Shown: positions 53,088-62,956, numbered from the stretch's first letter. The stretch is DNA of 64,000 nt from Pseudomonas brassicacearum (GCF_003732225.1 NZ_MOBJ01000022.1:1-64000); one strand, 5' to 3'. Made by a program: numbers and translations. The notes: generated by a model not told the origin, from the sequence alone.

Positions 53088-54026
53088 TTAATCAGCCTTG
53101 AACACCAGCGCCTTCAAGCCGCTTTCTGCGTCGACATCGGGAAATTCCGGTGGGTTTTCCAGGCGTTGTTCGAAGCGCAGGCTCGGGGCTTCGCGGGTGA
53201 CGCCGTCGATCAGGAAGTCCGAGCCAAAGGCCGGATCGTTCATGCAGGCCAGTACCACGCCATCGCTGCTGAGCAGTTCCGGCAGGCGGCGTAACACGCG
53301 CTGGTAGTCCTTGGTCAGCAGAAAGCTGCCTTTCTGAAACGAAGGCGGGTCGATGATCACCAGATCGTAGGGTCCGCCATTGATCACCTTGCCCCAGGAC
53401 TTGAACAGGTCATGGCCGAGAAAGCTCACCTTGCTCAGGTCGTGTCCGTTCAGCCGATGATTGTCGCGACCACGGCTCAGGGCCGCGCGGGACATGTCGA
53501 GGTTGACCACATGCTCTGCGCCACCCTCGATGGCGGCCACCGAGAATCCGCAGGTGTAGGCGAACAGGTTCAAGACACGTTTGCCGTGAGCATTGTCCCG
53601 CACCCAATTGCGGCCGTAGCGCATGTCGAGAAACAGGCCGCTGTTCTGTTTCTGGCCCAGGTCCACGCGATAACGCAGGCCACCCTCGGTAATCGTCAAT
53701 TCCTCGATCGTTTCCCCCAGCAGCCATTCGGTGGTGCTTTGCGGCAGATAGCGGTGTTGTAGCAGTAACGTATGCGCGGCGGATTTCTCCCACTCAGGCG
53801 ATTGCGTGATCTCCATCAGCAGCCGCTTCAATGCCTCCAGTTGCACCGGGTCCGGCTCCTTGAACAGCGAGACCAGCACCACGCCCTGCAACCAGTCGAC
53901 GGTCAGTTGTTCCAGCCCCGGCCAGCATCGGCCCCGACCATGGAACAGGCGACGGGTTTCGTCGGGTACAGCTGCCAGAGCCGTCAGTAAATGGTGGCGG
54001 AGGGTAGCGAGTGCGTCAGGGTTCAT
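53088..54026 (-). CDS. RlmI-like class I methyltransferase
   Basis: The 312-residue protein resembles the RlmI/RlmK methyltransferase half (FLDMRYGRNWVRDNAHGKRVLNLFAYTCGFSVAAIEGGAEHVVNLDMSRAALSRGRDNHRLNG; DLVIIDPPSFQKGSF). Such enzymes methylate cytosine or guanine in 23S rRNA; the DPPSF motif is the catalytic loop. The N-terminal PUA domain of RlmI is replaced by an unrelated-looking stretch of about 100 residues. It converges with the binding-protein gene. Confidence 0.85.
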   Translation of the reverse strand: MNPDALATLRHHLLTALAAVPDETRRLFHGRGRCWPGLEQLTVDWLQGVVLVSLFKEPDPVQLEALKRLLMEITQSPEWEKSAAHTLLLQHRYLPQSTTEWLLGETIEELTITEGGLRYRVDLGQKQNSGLFLDMRYGRNWVRDNAHGKRVLNLFAYTCGFSVAAIEGGAEHVVNLDMSRAALSRGRDNHRLNGHDLSKVSFLGHDLFKSWGKVINGGPYDLVIIDPPSFQKGSFLLTKDYQRVLRRLPELLSSDGVVLACMNDPAFGSDFLIDGVTREAPSLRFEQRLENPPEFPDVDAESGLKALVFKAD

Positions 54027-54223
54027 CGGGCAGGGCCGGCAATTTGAAGGGGCGGCATTTTAACCACAATTGCAACGGTTCGGGTTTTGCGCTGCAAAGG
54101 GCGCTTGATCGCCCGCGCCGCCGTCAAAGCATTTGCACAAGCTCAGGTCCAGATCAACAATGTACCGGCTGTCAGGCAGCGAGGTTTTCACCCGGTCACG
54201 TCGCAGGTCGACACGGAGCGCCC

Positions 54224-54757
54224 ATGAACGATCGTTACACCCGCACGGCGATTTACCTGCATTGGCTGGTGGCGCTTGGGCTGATCGGTACCTTTGCACT
54301 GGGTTTCTACATGCCAGAACTTGCGCTTTCGCCGACCAAGCTGAAGCTGTACTCATGGCACAAGTGGGCCGGGGTGACCCTGTTTTTCCTGGTGCTGCTG
54401 CGACTCGGCTGGCGCCTGGCGCATCCCGCACCGCCCTTGCCGTCGACGGTATCGGCCCTGTCGCGATTCGCGTCTCATGTCTCGCATGGGTTGATGTACG
54501 CACTGATGCTTGCTATTCCGCTCAGCGGCTGGCTGATGAGTTCGGCACTGGGCTTTCAGACGTCATGGTTTGGTGTCTTGCCGCTGCCGGATTTGCTGCC
54601 CAAGGACGCTGCGCTGGGCGACCGTCTCAAGGATCTGCACGAGGTGCTTAACTTCATCTTGCTGACGCTGGTGATCGTCCATACGGGCGCGGCGCTCAAG
54701 CACCACTTCATCGATCGCGACGACGTGCTGACGCGCATACTGCCGTCAAAGCACTAG
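54224..54757 (+). CDS. Cytochrome b561 (YceJ-like)
   Basis: The 177-residue protein has four membrane helices (IYLHWLVALGLIGTFALGFYM; HKWAGVTLFFLVLLRLGWRL; SHGLMYALMLAIPLSGWLM; EVLNFILLTLVIVHTGAALKHHF) with conserved histidines for b-type haems. It transfers electrons in the inner membrane, probably to or from quinones. The start at 54224 has GGAG upstream. It is followed after 17 bases by a YceI gene, the conserved yceJ-yceI pairing. Confidence 0.93.
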   Translation: MNDRYTRTAIYLHWLVALGLIGTFALGFYMPELALSPTKLKLYSWHKWAGVTLFFLVLLRLGWRLAHPAPPLPSTVSALSRFASHVSHGLMYALMLAIPLSGWLMSSALGFQTSWFGVLPLPDLLPKDAALGDRLKDLHEVLNFILLTLVIVHTGAALKHHFIDRDDVLTRILPSKH

Positions 54758-54774
54758 CCTGACCGGATAACCTT

Positions 54775-55347
54775 ATGAACTATCGATTCCCGCGCGCTAC
54801 CGCATTGGCTGCCGTCCTTGCACTCGGCACGCTGACCTGCGCCGACGCTGTCGAATACAAGAAAGTGAACGCGAGCGCCAGCCAGATCAGCTTCACTTAT
54901 AACCAGATGGGAGCGAGGGTATACGGCACGTTCGGCAAGTTCGAGGCCACCATCGATTTTGATTCGACGAACCCCTCGGCTGCCCACGCCGGGCTGACCA
55001 TCCAGCTCGCCAGCATCGACGCCGGTAACAGTGACGCCAACAGCGAGTTGCAAAAGCCTGCCTGGTTCAACACGGCAACTTATCCGCAAGCGAAGTTTGT
55101 ATCGAGCAGCGTGACGGCGCTCGGTAACAACCGCTACGAGGTCAAGGGCAAGCTCACGCTTAAGGGCATTACCCGCGAGGTCGGTGCACAAATCACCTTG
55201 AAACCGCAGAGCGCCATCGGCGTCTTCGATGGCGAGTTCATTCTCAAGCGCGGCGACTTCAAGATCGGTGAGGGCGAATGGGCCGATTACGGGGTTATCT
55301 CCAACGAGATCAACATCAAGTTTCGAGTGGTTGCCCCCGAGCAATGA
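54775..55347 (+). CDS. yceI: YceI-family periplasmic lipid-binding protein
   Basis: The 190-residue protein has a signal peptide (cut after about residue 22, TCADA) and the YceI lipocalin-like domain (KVNASASQISFTYNQMGARVYGTFGKFEATIDFD; ALGNNRYEVKGKLTLKGITREV; DFKIGEGEWADYGVISNEINIKFRV). It binds polyprenyl-type lipids or quinones in the periplasm. It is paired with a cytochrome b561 gene, which suggests a redox role with a lipid quinone. Confidence 0.93.
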   Translation: MNYRFPRATALAAVLALGTLTCADAVEYKKVNASASQISFTYNQMGARVYGTFGKFEATIDFDSTNPSAAHAGLTIQLASIDAGNSDANSELQKPAWFNTATYPQAKFVSSSVTALGNNRYEVKGKLTLKGITREVGAQITLKPQSAIGVFDGEFILKRGDFKIGEGEWADYGVISNEINIKFRVVAPEQ

Positions 55348-55381
55348 CGTTGGCGCGCAACCCAATGGGCCACCGTCGCGG

Positions 55382-56857
55382 TCATCGCCAAGCGTCAACA
55401 GACCCTAATCCTAATAGTGGTGACGGGCAGCGTTCGAACCAACGGCTCGCCTGTTCGTAGGCATGGGCCATTTGCAGCACCGCGAAGTCAGCCTGGTGCC
55501 TGCCGATGATTTGTAGCCCCATCGGCAGGCCGTTCCGGTTGAACCCCGCTTGCACGTTCGCCACCGGGCAACCAGAGAGGGTGCCGGGAATCACCACTTC
55601 CATCCAGCGGTGATAGGTGTCCATGTTCACGCCTTCGATGCGGGTTGGCCATGGGAGGTTTTTGTCGAACGGGAAGACCTGGGCGGTTGGCAGGAGCAGG
55701 TAGTCGAAGCGTTCGAACAGTTTACTGATGGCGCGGTACCAGTGACTGCGGGCCACCGAGGCGGCGAACACGTCGCTGGCAGAGAGCTTGAGCCCGTTTT
55801 CCACTTCCCAGCACGCTTCCTCTTTTAGCAGTGCGCGCTGACTCGGGTTGGCGTAGGCGCCGCCGAGGGAGCCGGCGACCATCCAGTGCCGCAACGTGCG
55901 CCAGCTGTCCCAGAGCTGTTCAGGGGCGAAGTCGATAGCGGCCGGCTCGATGCTGCAGCCCACGGCTTCGAAGTCGGTGAAGGCTTTTTGACACAGTTCG
56001 AGAATGCCTTTTTCCATCGGCAGATAACCGTTGAAATCACCGAGCCAGCCCAGACGCGTACCGCTGAAATCGCGCGCAAGCGGGGCGGCGAAGGCGGCAC
56101 CAGACTCGGCGATGGACAATGGCGCCCGGGCATCGGCGCCGGCCTGGACCGACAACAGCAACGCGGCATCGCGGACGCTGCGGCCCATCGGGCCTTCGTA
56201 GCCGAGCTGGTCGATGAACAGGTCGGCGCTGTCGTCGAAGGGCACCCGGCCTTGGGACGGGCGAAAACCGAAGACATTGTTGAACGCCGCCGGATTGCGC
56301 AGCGAGCCCATCATGTCGCTACCGTCAGCCACCGGCACCAAGTGCATGGCCAGCGCCGAGGCGGCACCGCCACTGCTGCCGCCGGCGGTTTTGCTCGGGT
56401 CGTAGGCACAACCGGTGGCACCGAACAACGGATTGTAGGTTTGCGAACCGAGGCCGAATTCCGGGGTGTTGGTCTTGCCGATAATGATTGCCCCGGCAGC
56501 CTTGATCCGCTCGCACATGATGCTGTCGCGGTCGGGCACAAAATCCTGGTACAGCGGTGAGCCGAAGGTCGTGCGAATGCCACGGGTCAGCGACAGATCC
56601 TTGATCGCGTGAGGCAGACCGTGCATCCAGCCACGGTACAGGCCGCTTGCCAGTTCGGCATCACGCTTGTCGGCCTGGGCCAGAAGGTCTTCCGGCGCTT
56701 GCAGGCTGATCAGTGCATTGACCAGCGGGTTGAAGCGTTCGATGTGGCTCAGGTAAGCCTGCATCACTTCCCGGCAGGAAACCTGACGCAGGCGAATGCA
56801 TTCGGCGAGTTCATGGGCCTGCAACAGGACCAGTTCGCTGATGGTAGTAGAAGTCAT
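55382..56857 (-). CDS. Amidase (amidase signature family)
   Basis: The 491-residue enzyme shows the complete triad: Lys86 (LPHAIKDLSLT), cis-Ser161 (TAGGSSGGAAS) and nucleophile Ser185 (GSDMMGSLRNPA), with 24-residue spacing. There is no signal peptide. It lies upstream of a polyamine-type transporter operon and in the same direction, 61 bases after the binding-protein stop, so the pair may import and hydrolyse an amide of a polyamine or amino acid. The substrate is unknown. Confidence 0.92.
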   Translation of the reverse strand: MTSTTISELVLLQAHELAECIRLRQVSCREVMQAYLSHIERFNPLVNALISLQAPEDLLAQADKRDAELASGLYRGWMHGLPHAIKDLSLTRGIRTTFGSPLYQDFVPDRDSIMCERIKAAGAIIIGKTNTPEFGLGSQTYNPLFGATGCAYDPSKTAGGSSGGAASALAMHLVPVADGSDMMGSLRNPAAFNNVFGFRPSQGRVPFDDSADLFIDQLGYEGPMGRSVRDAALLLSVQAGADARAPLSIAESGAAFAAPLARDFSGTRLGWLGDFNGYLPMEKGILELCQKAFTDFEAVGCSIEPAAIDFAPEQLWDSWRTLRHWMVAGSLGGAYANPSQRALLKEEACWEVENGLKLSASDVFAASVARSHWYRAISKLFERFDYLLLPTAQVFPFDKNLPWPTRIEGVNMDTYHRWMEVVIPGTLSGCPVANVQAGFNRNGLPMGLQIIGRHQADFAVLQMAHAYEQASRWFERCPSPLLGLGSVDAWR

Positions 56858-56918
56858 TGCGACGCTGCCTTGTAGACGACTGGAGAAACGCCCCGCCGCA
56901 CGAGCGGGGCGGTAAGGA

Positions 56919-57965
56919 TCAACGCATCAGGTTGGTCCACAAGCGGTCGGCCAGGCGGATCGCGCCTTCGCCGCAGGTCTTGCTGAAGACCACCTGGGTG
57001 CCCGCCGGGATGTGCAGTTCCGGCGCATCCTTGAGACTGGCGTCGAGGAACGGTTCCACGCCCTTGATCGGACTCTGGTGCTTGAGGAAGTTCTGGGTCA
57101 TTGCGGCGTTTTCAGGCTGGCTGAGGAAGGCGATGAAAGCCTTGGCATTCGCCGGATTCTTGCTGCCCTTGGGGATGACCATGTTGTCGACCCAGGCCAG
57201 CACGCCTTCTTTCGGGTAGAGGTATTTCAGGCTCGGTTTCATCTCCCGCGCCCGCATCGACGAACCGCCCCAGAAGGTCGACATGTCGATTTCACCCGAG
57301 GCCAGGTTCTCGCGGATCGAGCCGGCCTTGGAGCTGTAGGTTTTGACGAACGGTTTCTGCGCCTTGAGCAGGGTCATCACTTGTTGCATCTGTTTCGGAT
57401 CTTCGCTGCACAGCGGGACATTCAGGTACAGGCTGGCCATGTCCACGACGTCGCTGACCGAGTCGAACATGTTGATCCGCCCTTGCAGCTCGGCTGGCGG
57501 CTCATACAGCACCTTGTAGCTATCGGTCGGGCCTTTGTAGCGTTCGGTGTTCAACACCACGCTGGTGGTACCCCAGATGAAGGGCACCGAATACGCACCT
57601 TCCGGGTCCCAGGTAGGCTTTTTCAGGTTGTCGACGACATTGGCGTAATAGGGTTCCTTGACCGGGTCGAAGCGCTCCAGCAGCTGTTCCTTGATCAGGA
57701 TCGGCACAAACTGGTGCGAAGGAATCGCCACGTCATAGCCGGCGCCACCCTGTTTGAGCTTGGCCAGCAGGGTTTCGTTGGAATCGTAGGAGTCCACCGT
57801 GACTTCAATGCCGGTCTGCTTCTGGAACTTGGCGAGAATCTCTGGCGAGAAGTAGCCACTCCAGCTCACCACGTTGAGTTTTTCTGCGGCCTGAACGCTG
57901 CCGGCCATGGTCAGTGGCAATGTCAGTAACAACGAGGTGCCGATGCTTGCAATCAACTTGCTCAT
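56919..57965 (-). CDS. Periplasmic polyamine-type binding protein
   Basis: The 348-residue protein has a signal peptide (MSKLIASIGTSLLLTLPLTMAGSVQAAEKL, cut after QAA) and the PotD/PotF pattern (VVSWSGYFSPEILAKFQKQTGIEVTVDSYDSNETLLAKLKQGGAGYDVAIPSHQFV; FIWGTTSVVLN). It is the fourth gene after an ATPase and two permeases, 27 bases after the second permease, so this is a complete importer. Confidence 0.92.
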   Translation of the reverse strand: MSKLIASIGTSLLLTLPLTMAGSVQAAEKLNVVSWSGYFSPEILAKFQKQTGIEVTVDSYDSNETLLAKLKQGGAGYDVAIPSHQFVPILIKEQLLERFDPVKEPYYANVVDNLKKPTWDPEGAYSVPFIWGTTSVVLNTERYKGPTDSYKVLYEPPAELQGRINMFDSVSDVVDMASLYLNVPLCSEDPKQMQQVMTLLKAQKPFVKTYSSKAGSIRENLASGEIDMSTFWGGSSMRAREMKPSLKYLYPKEGVLAWVDNMVIPKGSKNPANAKAFIAFLSQPENAAMTQNFLKHQSPIKGVEPFLDASLKDAPELHIPAGTQVVFSKTCGEGAIRLADRLWTNLMR

Positions 57966-57992
57966 GCTATTTCCCCACGGTGTTTGGAAGGT

Positions 57993-58799
57993 TCAGGTTT
58001 TCTTTTTGCCCAGCAGATAAGAGAGGCTGACGAACAACACCGAGACGCCGAGGATCAGCGTTGAAACGGCATTGACGTCGGGTGTCACGCCCATCCGTAA
58101 CAGACCGAAGATGAAGATCGGCAAGGTGGTGGTGCCGGCCTGGGCGACCATCATCGAAATCACGAAGTTGTCCAGCGAGACGATGAAGGCCAGCATCAAC
58201 CCGGAGACGATTCCCGGCATCAGCAGCGGCAGCGTGACCTTGTGAAAGGTCCGCCAGGGGCCGGCGTACAGATCGGCCGCGGCTTGCTCCAGCGACAGGT
58301 CCATGTCGTTGAGCCGCGCGCGGATCGGCAGGTAGGCGAAGGGGATACAGAACACGGTATGGGCGATGATCAGGTTGCCGTACCCCAGCGACAGGCCGAC
58401 GGTTGAAAACAGCGCCAGGGTGGCGACGCCGACCACGATCTCCGGTAACACCAACGGCAGCATGATTGCGCCCATCGACAGTTGCATGCCTTTGAACTTC
58501 GCGCCGCGCGAGGTGCCGAGTGCTGCGAGGGTGGCAATCGCGGTGGCGATCATGCTCGCGCAGACGGCGATCAACAGGCTGTTGCTGGCCGCCTGGCGCA
58601 AGGCCTGATTGGCAAACGCGGCGCGGTACCAGTCGAGGCTCAAACCGGTCCAGACCGTGGCCGATTGGTTGGCGTTGAAGGAGAACACCACCAGCACCAC
58701 GATCGGCGCGTAGAGGTACAGGTAGAACAGAAAACTGAAACCGCCGAAGCCCGGAAAGTCCTGAACGCTGAGACCGGTTCGCTTGAATAGACGCAGCAT
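57993..58799 (-). CDS. Polyamine-type ABC permease (PotC-like)
   Basis: The 268-residue permease has six predicted helices (YLYAPIVVLVVFSFNANQSATVWTGLSLDWY), and EAA-type loop LEQAAADLYAGPWRTFHKVTLPLLMPG. The ATG overlaps the stop of the preceding permease gene by one base. A competing open frame on the same strand (57967-58845) is a shadow. It partners the PotB-like permease. Confidence 0.92.
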   Translation of the reverse strand: MLRLFKRTGLSVQDFPGFGGFSFLFYLYLYAPIVVLVVFSFNANQSATVWTGLSLDWYRAAFANQALRQAASNSLLIAVCASMIATAIATLAALGTSRGAKFKGMQLSMGAIMLPLVLPEIVVGVATLALFSTVGLSLGYGNLIIAHTVFCIPFAYLPIRARLNDMDLSLEQAAADLYAGPWRTFHKVTLPLLMPGIVSGLMLAFIVSLDNFVISMMVAQAGTTTLPIFIFGLLRMGVTPDVNAVSTLILGVSVLFVSLSYLLGKKKT

Positions 58800-59719
58800 T
58801 ACTCACCTCCCTTGGCGATGCGCTGGCGCTCGGCGCGCAGGGCATACACGGTCAACACCAGCATCACCGCCGCCATCAGCACCAGCGACAGGGCGGCCCC
58901 GAACGGCCAGTTCCGCGCATCGCTGAACTGCCGGAAGATCAGGTTGCCGAGCATCATTTTGGTCCCGCCACCAAGTAGCTCCGGAGCGATCATTGCCCCC
59001 AGGCATGGCACGAACGTGAGGATGGCACCGGCGAAGATCCCCGGCCTGGCGATCGGCAGCACGACTTTGACCAGCGTTCGCCAGCGCCCGGCGTAGAGGT
59101 CTTGCGCCGCTTCCAGCAGGCGGATGTCCATCTTTTCCAGGGTCGCGTAGATCGGCAGCACCACGAACGGCGCGTAGGTGTAAACCAGGCCCAGCAGCAC
59201 CGCGCCGTCGGTATAGAGCAGTTGCAACGGCTGATCGATAAGGCCGAGCCCCATCAGGCTGTTATTGATCACCCCGGTGTTGCGCAGCAGCAGAATCCAG
59301 GCGTAGGTGCGAATCAGCAGGTTGGCCCAGAACGGCACGGTGATCAGGAAAATCAGCAACCCACGGCGGTGAGCCGGTTGCATGGCCAACCAGACGGCGA
59401 CCGGAAAGCCGATCAACAAAGTGATCACGGTGGTCAGCCCGGCAATACCAATCGAGCGCAGGGCAATGATCAGATAGGAGTCGGCAAAGGCCAGACTGTC
59501 ATCCAGTTGCCGCTCGAACAGCAATGAGGTGTAGGCGTCGCTACTGAAGACTTTGTTCACCCCGCCATAAGGGTTGGCCTCCATCAGCGAATAGCCGATG
59601 ACGATCAGGATCGGCACGATCAGAAACAGGCCGATGGCGAGCAGTGCCGGAGTGACCCCGAGAAAGCTGCCGAAGGCTTTTCGCCGCGCCAGGGTGTTGG
59701 ATATCGGTAAAGCGTGCAT
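58799..59719 (-). CDS. Polyamine-type ABC permease (PotB-like)
   Basis: The 306-residue permease has six predicted helices (LGVTPALLAIGLFLIVPILIVIGYSLMEA at the start), the EAA loop LLEAAQDLYAGRWRTLVKVVLPIARPG, and VPCLGAMIAPELLGGGTKMMLGN, a counterpart of the PVVGEFVIPELLGG motif in PotH. It lies 15 bases after the ATPase gene. Confidence 0.92.
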   Translation of the reverse strand: MHALPISNTLARRKAFGSFLGVTPALLAIGLFLIVPILIVIGYSLMEANPYGGVNKVFSSDAYTSLLFERQLDDSLAFADSYLIIALRSIGIAGLTTVITLLIGFPVAVWLAMQPAHRRGLLIFLITVPFWANLLIRTYAWILLLRNTGVINNSLMGLGLIDQPLQLLYTDGAVLLGLVYTYAPFVVLPIYATLEKMDIRLLEAAQDLYAGRWRTLVKVVLPIARPGIFAGAILTFVPCLGAMIAPELLGGGTKMMLGNLIFRQFSDARNWPFGAALSLVLMAAVMLVLTVYALRAERQRIAKGGE

Positions 59720-59734
59720 GACAAACCCTCGTGC

Positions 59735-60853
59735 TCAATCCAGCAGGACACTGGCGCTACCACGGTCGAACAACAGGCCGGCCTGGCTGCCGACAGCGAA
59801 GCGCAGACTTTGGTCGACGCTGTTGGGCGTGCGCACCGTAAGGCGCGAACCGTCGCTCAGGCTGACCTGATATTGCAGGTCGGTGCCGAGGTAGATTTGC
59901 GTATCGATCCGGCACGGCAAGGCACTGGCTGTGTCGGCGGGCAACAGATGCAGGCGCTCGGGACGCACCGAGAGCGCCACTGTTGCGCCCACCGCCACGT
60001 CGCTGCAGGGTTGCGCGGGGAGCGGGTGACCGGCAGGCCCGGCGAACCAGGCCAGGCCTGCTTCCACGTGGGTGACCGTGCCTTCGATGAAGTTGGTCTC
60101 GCCGATGAAATCCGCGACAAAGCGATTGCGCGGACGCTCGTAGATATCCTCCGGCCGACCGACCTGCTGCACCTCGCCTTCGGACAGCACGGCAATGCGG
60201 TCGGACATGGTCAGGGCTTCTTCCTGATCGTGGGTGACGAAGATAAAGGTGATGCCGGTCTTCGCCTGAATCGCCTTCAACTCTTCACGCATGGCCTGGC
60301 GCAGTTTGAGGTCCAGTGCCGAGAGTGGCTCGTCGAGCAGCAGCACTTTGGGATGCGGCGCCAGGGCTCGAGCCAGGGCGACTCGCTGTTGCTGGCCGCC
60401 GGACAACTGCGTCGGGCGCCGTGTGGCGAAGCGCTCCATCTGCACCAGGGCCAGCATCTCGCGCACTCGTTCGGCGATCTGCACCTTGCTCAAGACCTTG
60501 CCCATCGGATGGGACTCAAGGCCGAATGCGAGGTTCTCGGCAATGGTCATGTGCGGAAACAGTGCGTAATGCTGGAACACCGTATTGACCGGGCGCTGGT
60601 AGGGCGGACGGTCGGCGATGTTTTCACCGTAGAGCAGGATCTCGCCCTGGGTCGGAAATTCGAACCCGGCGATCATCCGCAGGAGCGTGGTTTTACCGCA
60701 GCCCGAAGGGCCGAGGAGGGTGAAGAACTCATTGTCGCGGATATCCAGATCGATGCTTTTCAGCGCCACCGGACCTCTCTGTGGATCACCGTAGACTTTG
60801 CGTACAGCGCGAATTGACACAGCCAGCGTTTGCAGCGAATGCAGGGCATTCAT
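59735..60853 (-). CDS. Polyamine-type ABC transporter ATPase (PotA-like)
   Basis: The 372-residue ATPase has Walker A (GPSGCGKTT), signature LSGGQQQRVALARA, Walker B (VLLLDEP), FVTHDQEEAL and a TOBE domain (LSVRPERLHLLPA). It is first in the operon and is followed by two permeases and a binding protein. The promoter lies between this gene and the divergent LysR gene. Confidence 0.93.
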   Translation of the reverse strand: MNALHSLQTLAVSIRAVRKVYGDPQRGPVALKSIDLDIRDNEFFTLLGPSGCGKTTLLRMIAGFEFPTQGEILLYGENIADRPPYQRPVNTVFQHYALFPHMTIAENLAFGLESHPMGKVLSKVQIAERVREMLALVQMERFATRRPTQLSGGQQQRVALARALAPHPKVLLLDEPLSALDLKLRQAMREELKAIQAKTGITFIFVTHDQEEALTMSDRIAVLSEGEVQQVGRPEDIYERPRNRFVADFIGETNFIEGTVTHVEAGLAWFAGPAGHPLPAQPCSDVAVGATVALSVRPERLHLLPADTASALPCRIDTQIYLGTDLQYQVSLSDGSRLTVRTPNSVDQSLRFAVGSQAGLLFDRGSASVLLD

Positions 60854-61103
60854 GCGTTACCTCCGATTCCCCCATCGCCTGTGCCGGGATGCTGTAGACA
60901 GCCGTGCCGTCAGGCCATGGATATTATTTTTTTGGGCAGGATCGAGATCTGTTCAGGTGTGCAGCGAGCCGCTGTATCGGGCTCTTTGGGTTTTTTCTGT
61001 TGTTCTGTTGTGAGCCGATTATCAGTGAGGGGTTGCGGGGGCGAAACTTCAATTTTAACATAGCAGCTGTTAAATAATTTAATAGCAGAAGGCGTCCCAA
61101 GCC
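60854..61103. promoter_or_regulatory. Divergent promoter region of the second transporter and its LysR gene
   Basis: The 250 bases contain an AT-rich palindrome-like stretch near 61056-61082 (aacatagcagctgttaaataatttaatagc) with a TNA-type LysR-like box. No operator was fixed exactly. Confidence 0.35.
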
Positions 61104-61991
61104 ATGCCTGACCACCGTTTGCCGCCGTTGAACGCGGTACGTGCCTTTGATGCAGCCGCCCGCTTGGGCAGTTACGTCGAAGCTTCGAAGGCGCTGCACG
61201 TGACTCAGCCAGCCATTGGCCGACATGTGAAACTGCTGGAGGAGTGGCTGGGGACCCAGCTGTTTGAGCGCACCTCGCGTGGCGTCACGCTGACCAGTGC
61301 CGGCGAGAAGTACCACCACAAGATCGCTTCAGCGTTACAGCTGATCATCGAGGCGGGGAGGGAATTGCAACCCAAAACCTCCGAACGCTGGCTGCGAATC
61401 ATGGTCGTGCCGGGTTTCGCCAAGCGCTGGCTGACACCGCGGCTGGAAGCCGCGCGGCGTCTTCGTCCTGGATTGAAGTTCGCCATCGAACCCAACTCGA
61501 CGTTCACCGATGTCGACGGCAAGACCGCTGACCTGGGGATCGTCTATGGCCTGGATGGGGAGTACGCCCACTCTCGGGCCACACTGTTCTGTCCGCAGGT
61601 GTTTCCGATCTGTACGCCGGGCTACCTGGCCAGTATCGAACCGATCACCCAACTCGCCGATTTGTTGAAACACAACCTGATTCACTTCGACGGCGAGTGG
61701 TGGAACACCTGGTTCGCCGCTAACGGCCTGGATGTTCACCTCACCTCGGACGTGTTGTACGTCAACAACGACCACGCATTGTCGGTGGCTGAAAGCGGGC
61801 AAGGCATCGCGCTGGCGAATGAAGTGTTGGTGCGCGAGGAACTCAAGGCCGGCACCCTGGTGCGGGTGCTTGAGGATCAGGTAAAGCTGGAAAGCTACCG
61901 GGTGCTGACACCGTCGGCTGAACTGTCGGCGGATGCGCAGTGGTTCATCCAGTGGCTGACGACCGAGTTGGGACGCGAGTTCAGCGATTGA
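61104..61991 (+). CDS. LysR-family regulator, GcvA-like
   Basis: The 295-residue protein has the GcvA-type HTH (LPPLNAVRAFDAAARLGSYVEASKALHVTQPAIGRHVKLLEEWLG) and effector domain with GQGIALANEVLVREELKAGTLVRVLE. It is divergent from the transporter operon starting at 60853 and probably regulates it in response to the transported compound. Confidence 0.9.
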   Translation: MPDHRLPPLNAVRAFDAAARLGSYVEASKALHVTQPAIGRHVKLLEEWLGTQLFERTSRGVTLTSAGEKYHHKIASALQLIIEAGRELQPKTSERWLRIMVVPGFAKRWLTPRLEAARRLRPGLKFAIEPNSTFTDVDGKTADLGIVYGLDGEYAHSRATLFCPQVFPICTPGYLASIEPITQLADLLKHNLIHFDGEWWNTWFAANGLDVHLTSDVLYVNNDHALSVAESGQGIALANEVLVREELKAGTLVRVLEDQVKLESYRVLTPSAELSADAQWFIQWLTTELGREFSD

Positions 61992-62003
61992 AGGTGCTTG
62001 ATC

Positions 62004-62030
62004 GCCCACTGCACGGTCAATGCAGTGGGC
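62004..62030. terminator. Hairpin between convergent LysR genes
   Basis: GCCCACTGCA and its exact complement flank 7 bases. It lies between two convergent genes and may work on both strands; no long T run follows. Confidence 0.65.
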
Positions 62031-62065
62031 GCTGACAAGCTGACCCGGCGTGCCAAACCCTCGAA

Positions 62066-62956
62066 TCAGCCCTTTGCAGCAAACAGCTTTTGAGCTTCAG
62101 CAAAACATTTCTCGGCGATGGCCGAGCGAGGTTCGGTTTTGCGCATCACCAGACCCAGGGGCGCGAGAACACTTGCATCTGGAAGGTTGATAAAGGCCAG
62201 GTTATCGATCGGGTTTTCCAGGCCACTGTTCAGCGGCATGACCGAGCAGCAAAAACCTTCGTGAATGGCCTGGAACAACTGATAAGTCGAATCGGTTTCG
62301 AGTATCGGCTGTGGGGCCAGCCCGCGGCTGCGAAAACTCAGGTCAATGGATTTTCGATAGTGCATGCCGTTGCTGATCATCCCCAATGGCAGCTCGGCGG
62401 CATCTTCCCAGCTCATTTCCGTTCCTTCGAAATGGAAGTGGCGCGTGTCGTACAGCAAGCCGACGCGGGTCTCTCCTATTTCGAAAAAATCCAGATAATT
62501 GGGATTCACGTGATCGAGATAGCAGATGCCCAGATCCAGTTGGTTGTTACCGATCCCTTCGATGATTCGGTCTGAACTCATCGATGACAGACTGAATTTC
62601 AGCTCCGGGAACGTATGGGAAAGCCCCTGCACGTAGCTGATCGGATTAAAACCGCTGAGAGGCACCAGGCCCAGACGCAAATTGCCGACTAACTGACCGC
62701 GACACGCGGCGGCTTCGGCGAACAGCCCGTCATGCGCGGCGAGCAGTGTTCTCGCCCATGCCAGCACGCGTTCACCGGCCTGGGTGAAACCTTCGAAGCG
62801 CTGGCCTCGGGTGACCAGCTCCAGACCCAGTTCATCCTCAAGATTGCGCAAGCGCATGGACAGCGTCGGCTGAGTAATGTGGCAGCGCGCAGCCGCCTGC
62901 CCGAAGTGTCGAGTCTGTTCCAGGGCGATCAGGAATTTGAGTTGCTTGATGTCCAC
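62066..62956 (-). CDS. LysR-family regulator next to moaB
   Basis: The 296-residue protein has the HTH MDIKQLKFLIALEQTRHFGQAAARCHITQPTLSMRLRNLEDELG and an effector domain. It is divergent from moaB across 304 bases; regulators of this type beside moaB/moeA or formate dehydrogenase genes are a common Pseudomonas arrangement, so molybdenum- or formate-related control is plausible (inference). Confidence 0.88.
   Translation of the reverse strand: MDIKQLKFLIALEQTRHFGQAAARCHITQPTLSMRLRNLEDELGLELVTRGQRFEGFTQAGERVLAWARTLLAAHDGLFAEAAACRGQLVGNLRLGLVPLSGFNPISYVQGLSHTFPELKFSLSSMSSDRIIEGIGNNQLDLGICYLDHVNPNYLDFFEIGETRVGLLYDTRHFHFEGTEMSWEDAAELPLGMISNGMHYRKSIDLSFRSRGLAPQPILETDSTYQLFQAIHEGFCCSVMPLNSGLENPIDNLAFINLPDASVLAPLGLVMRKTEPRSAIAEKCFAEAQKLFAAKG

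Noticed and set aside
57967..58845. Minus-strand frame of 292 codons overlapping the PotC-like permease
   Set aside because: Same strand but different frame; Arg/Asp-rich and without helices, whereas the 57993-58799 frame has six helices and an EAA loop.
59714..60817. Plus-strand frame of 367 codons
   Set aside because: It is antisense to the PotA-like ATPase gene, which has all ABC motifs.
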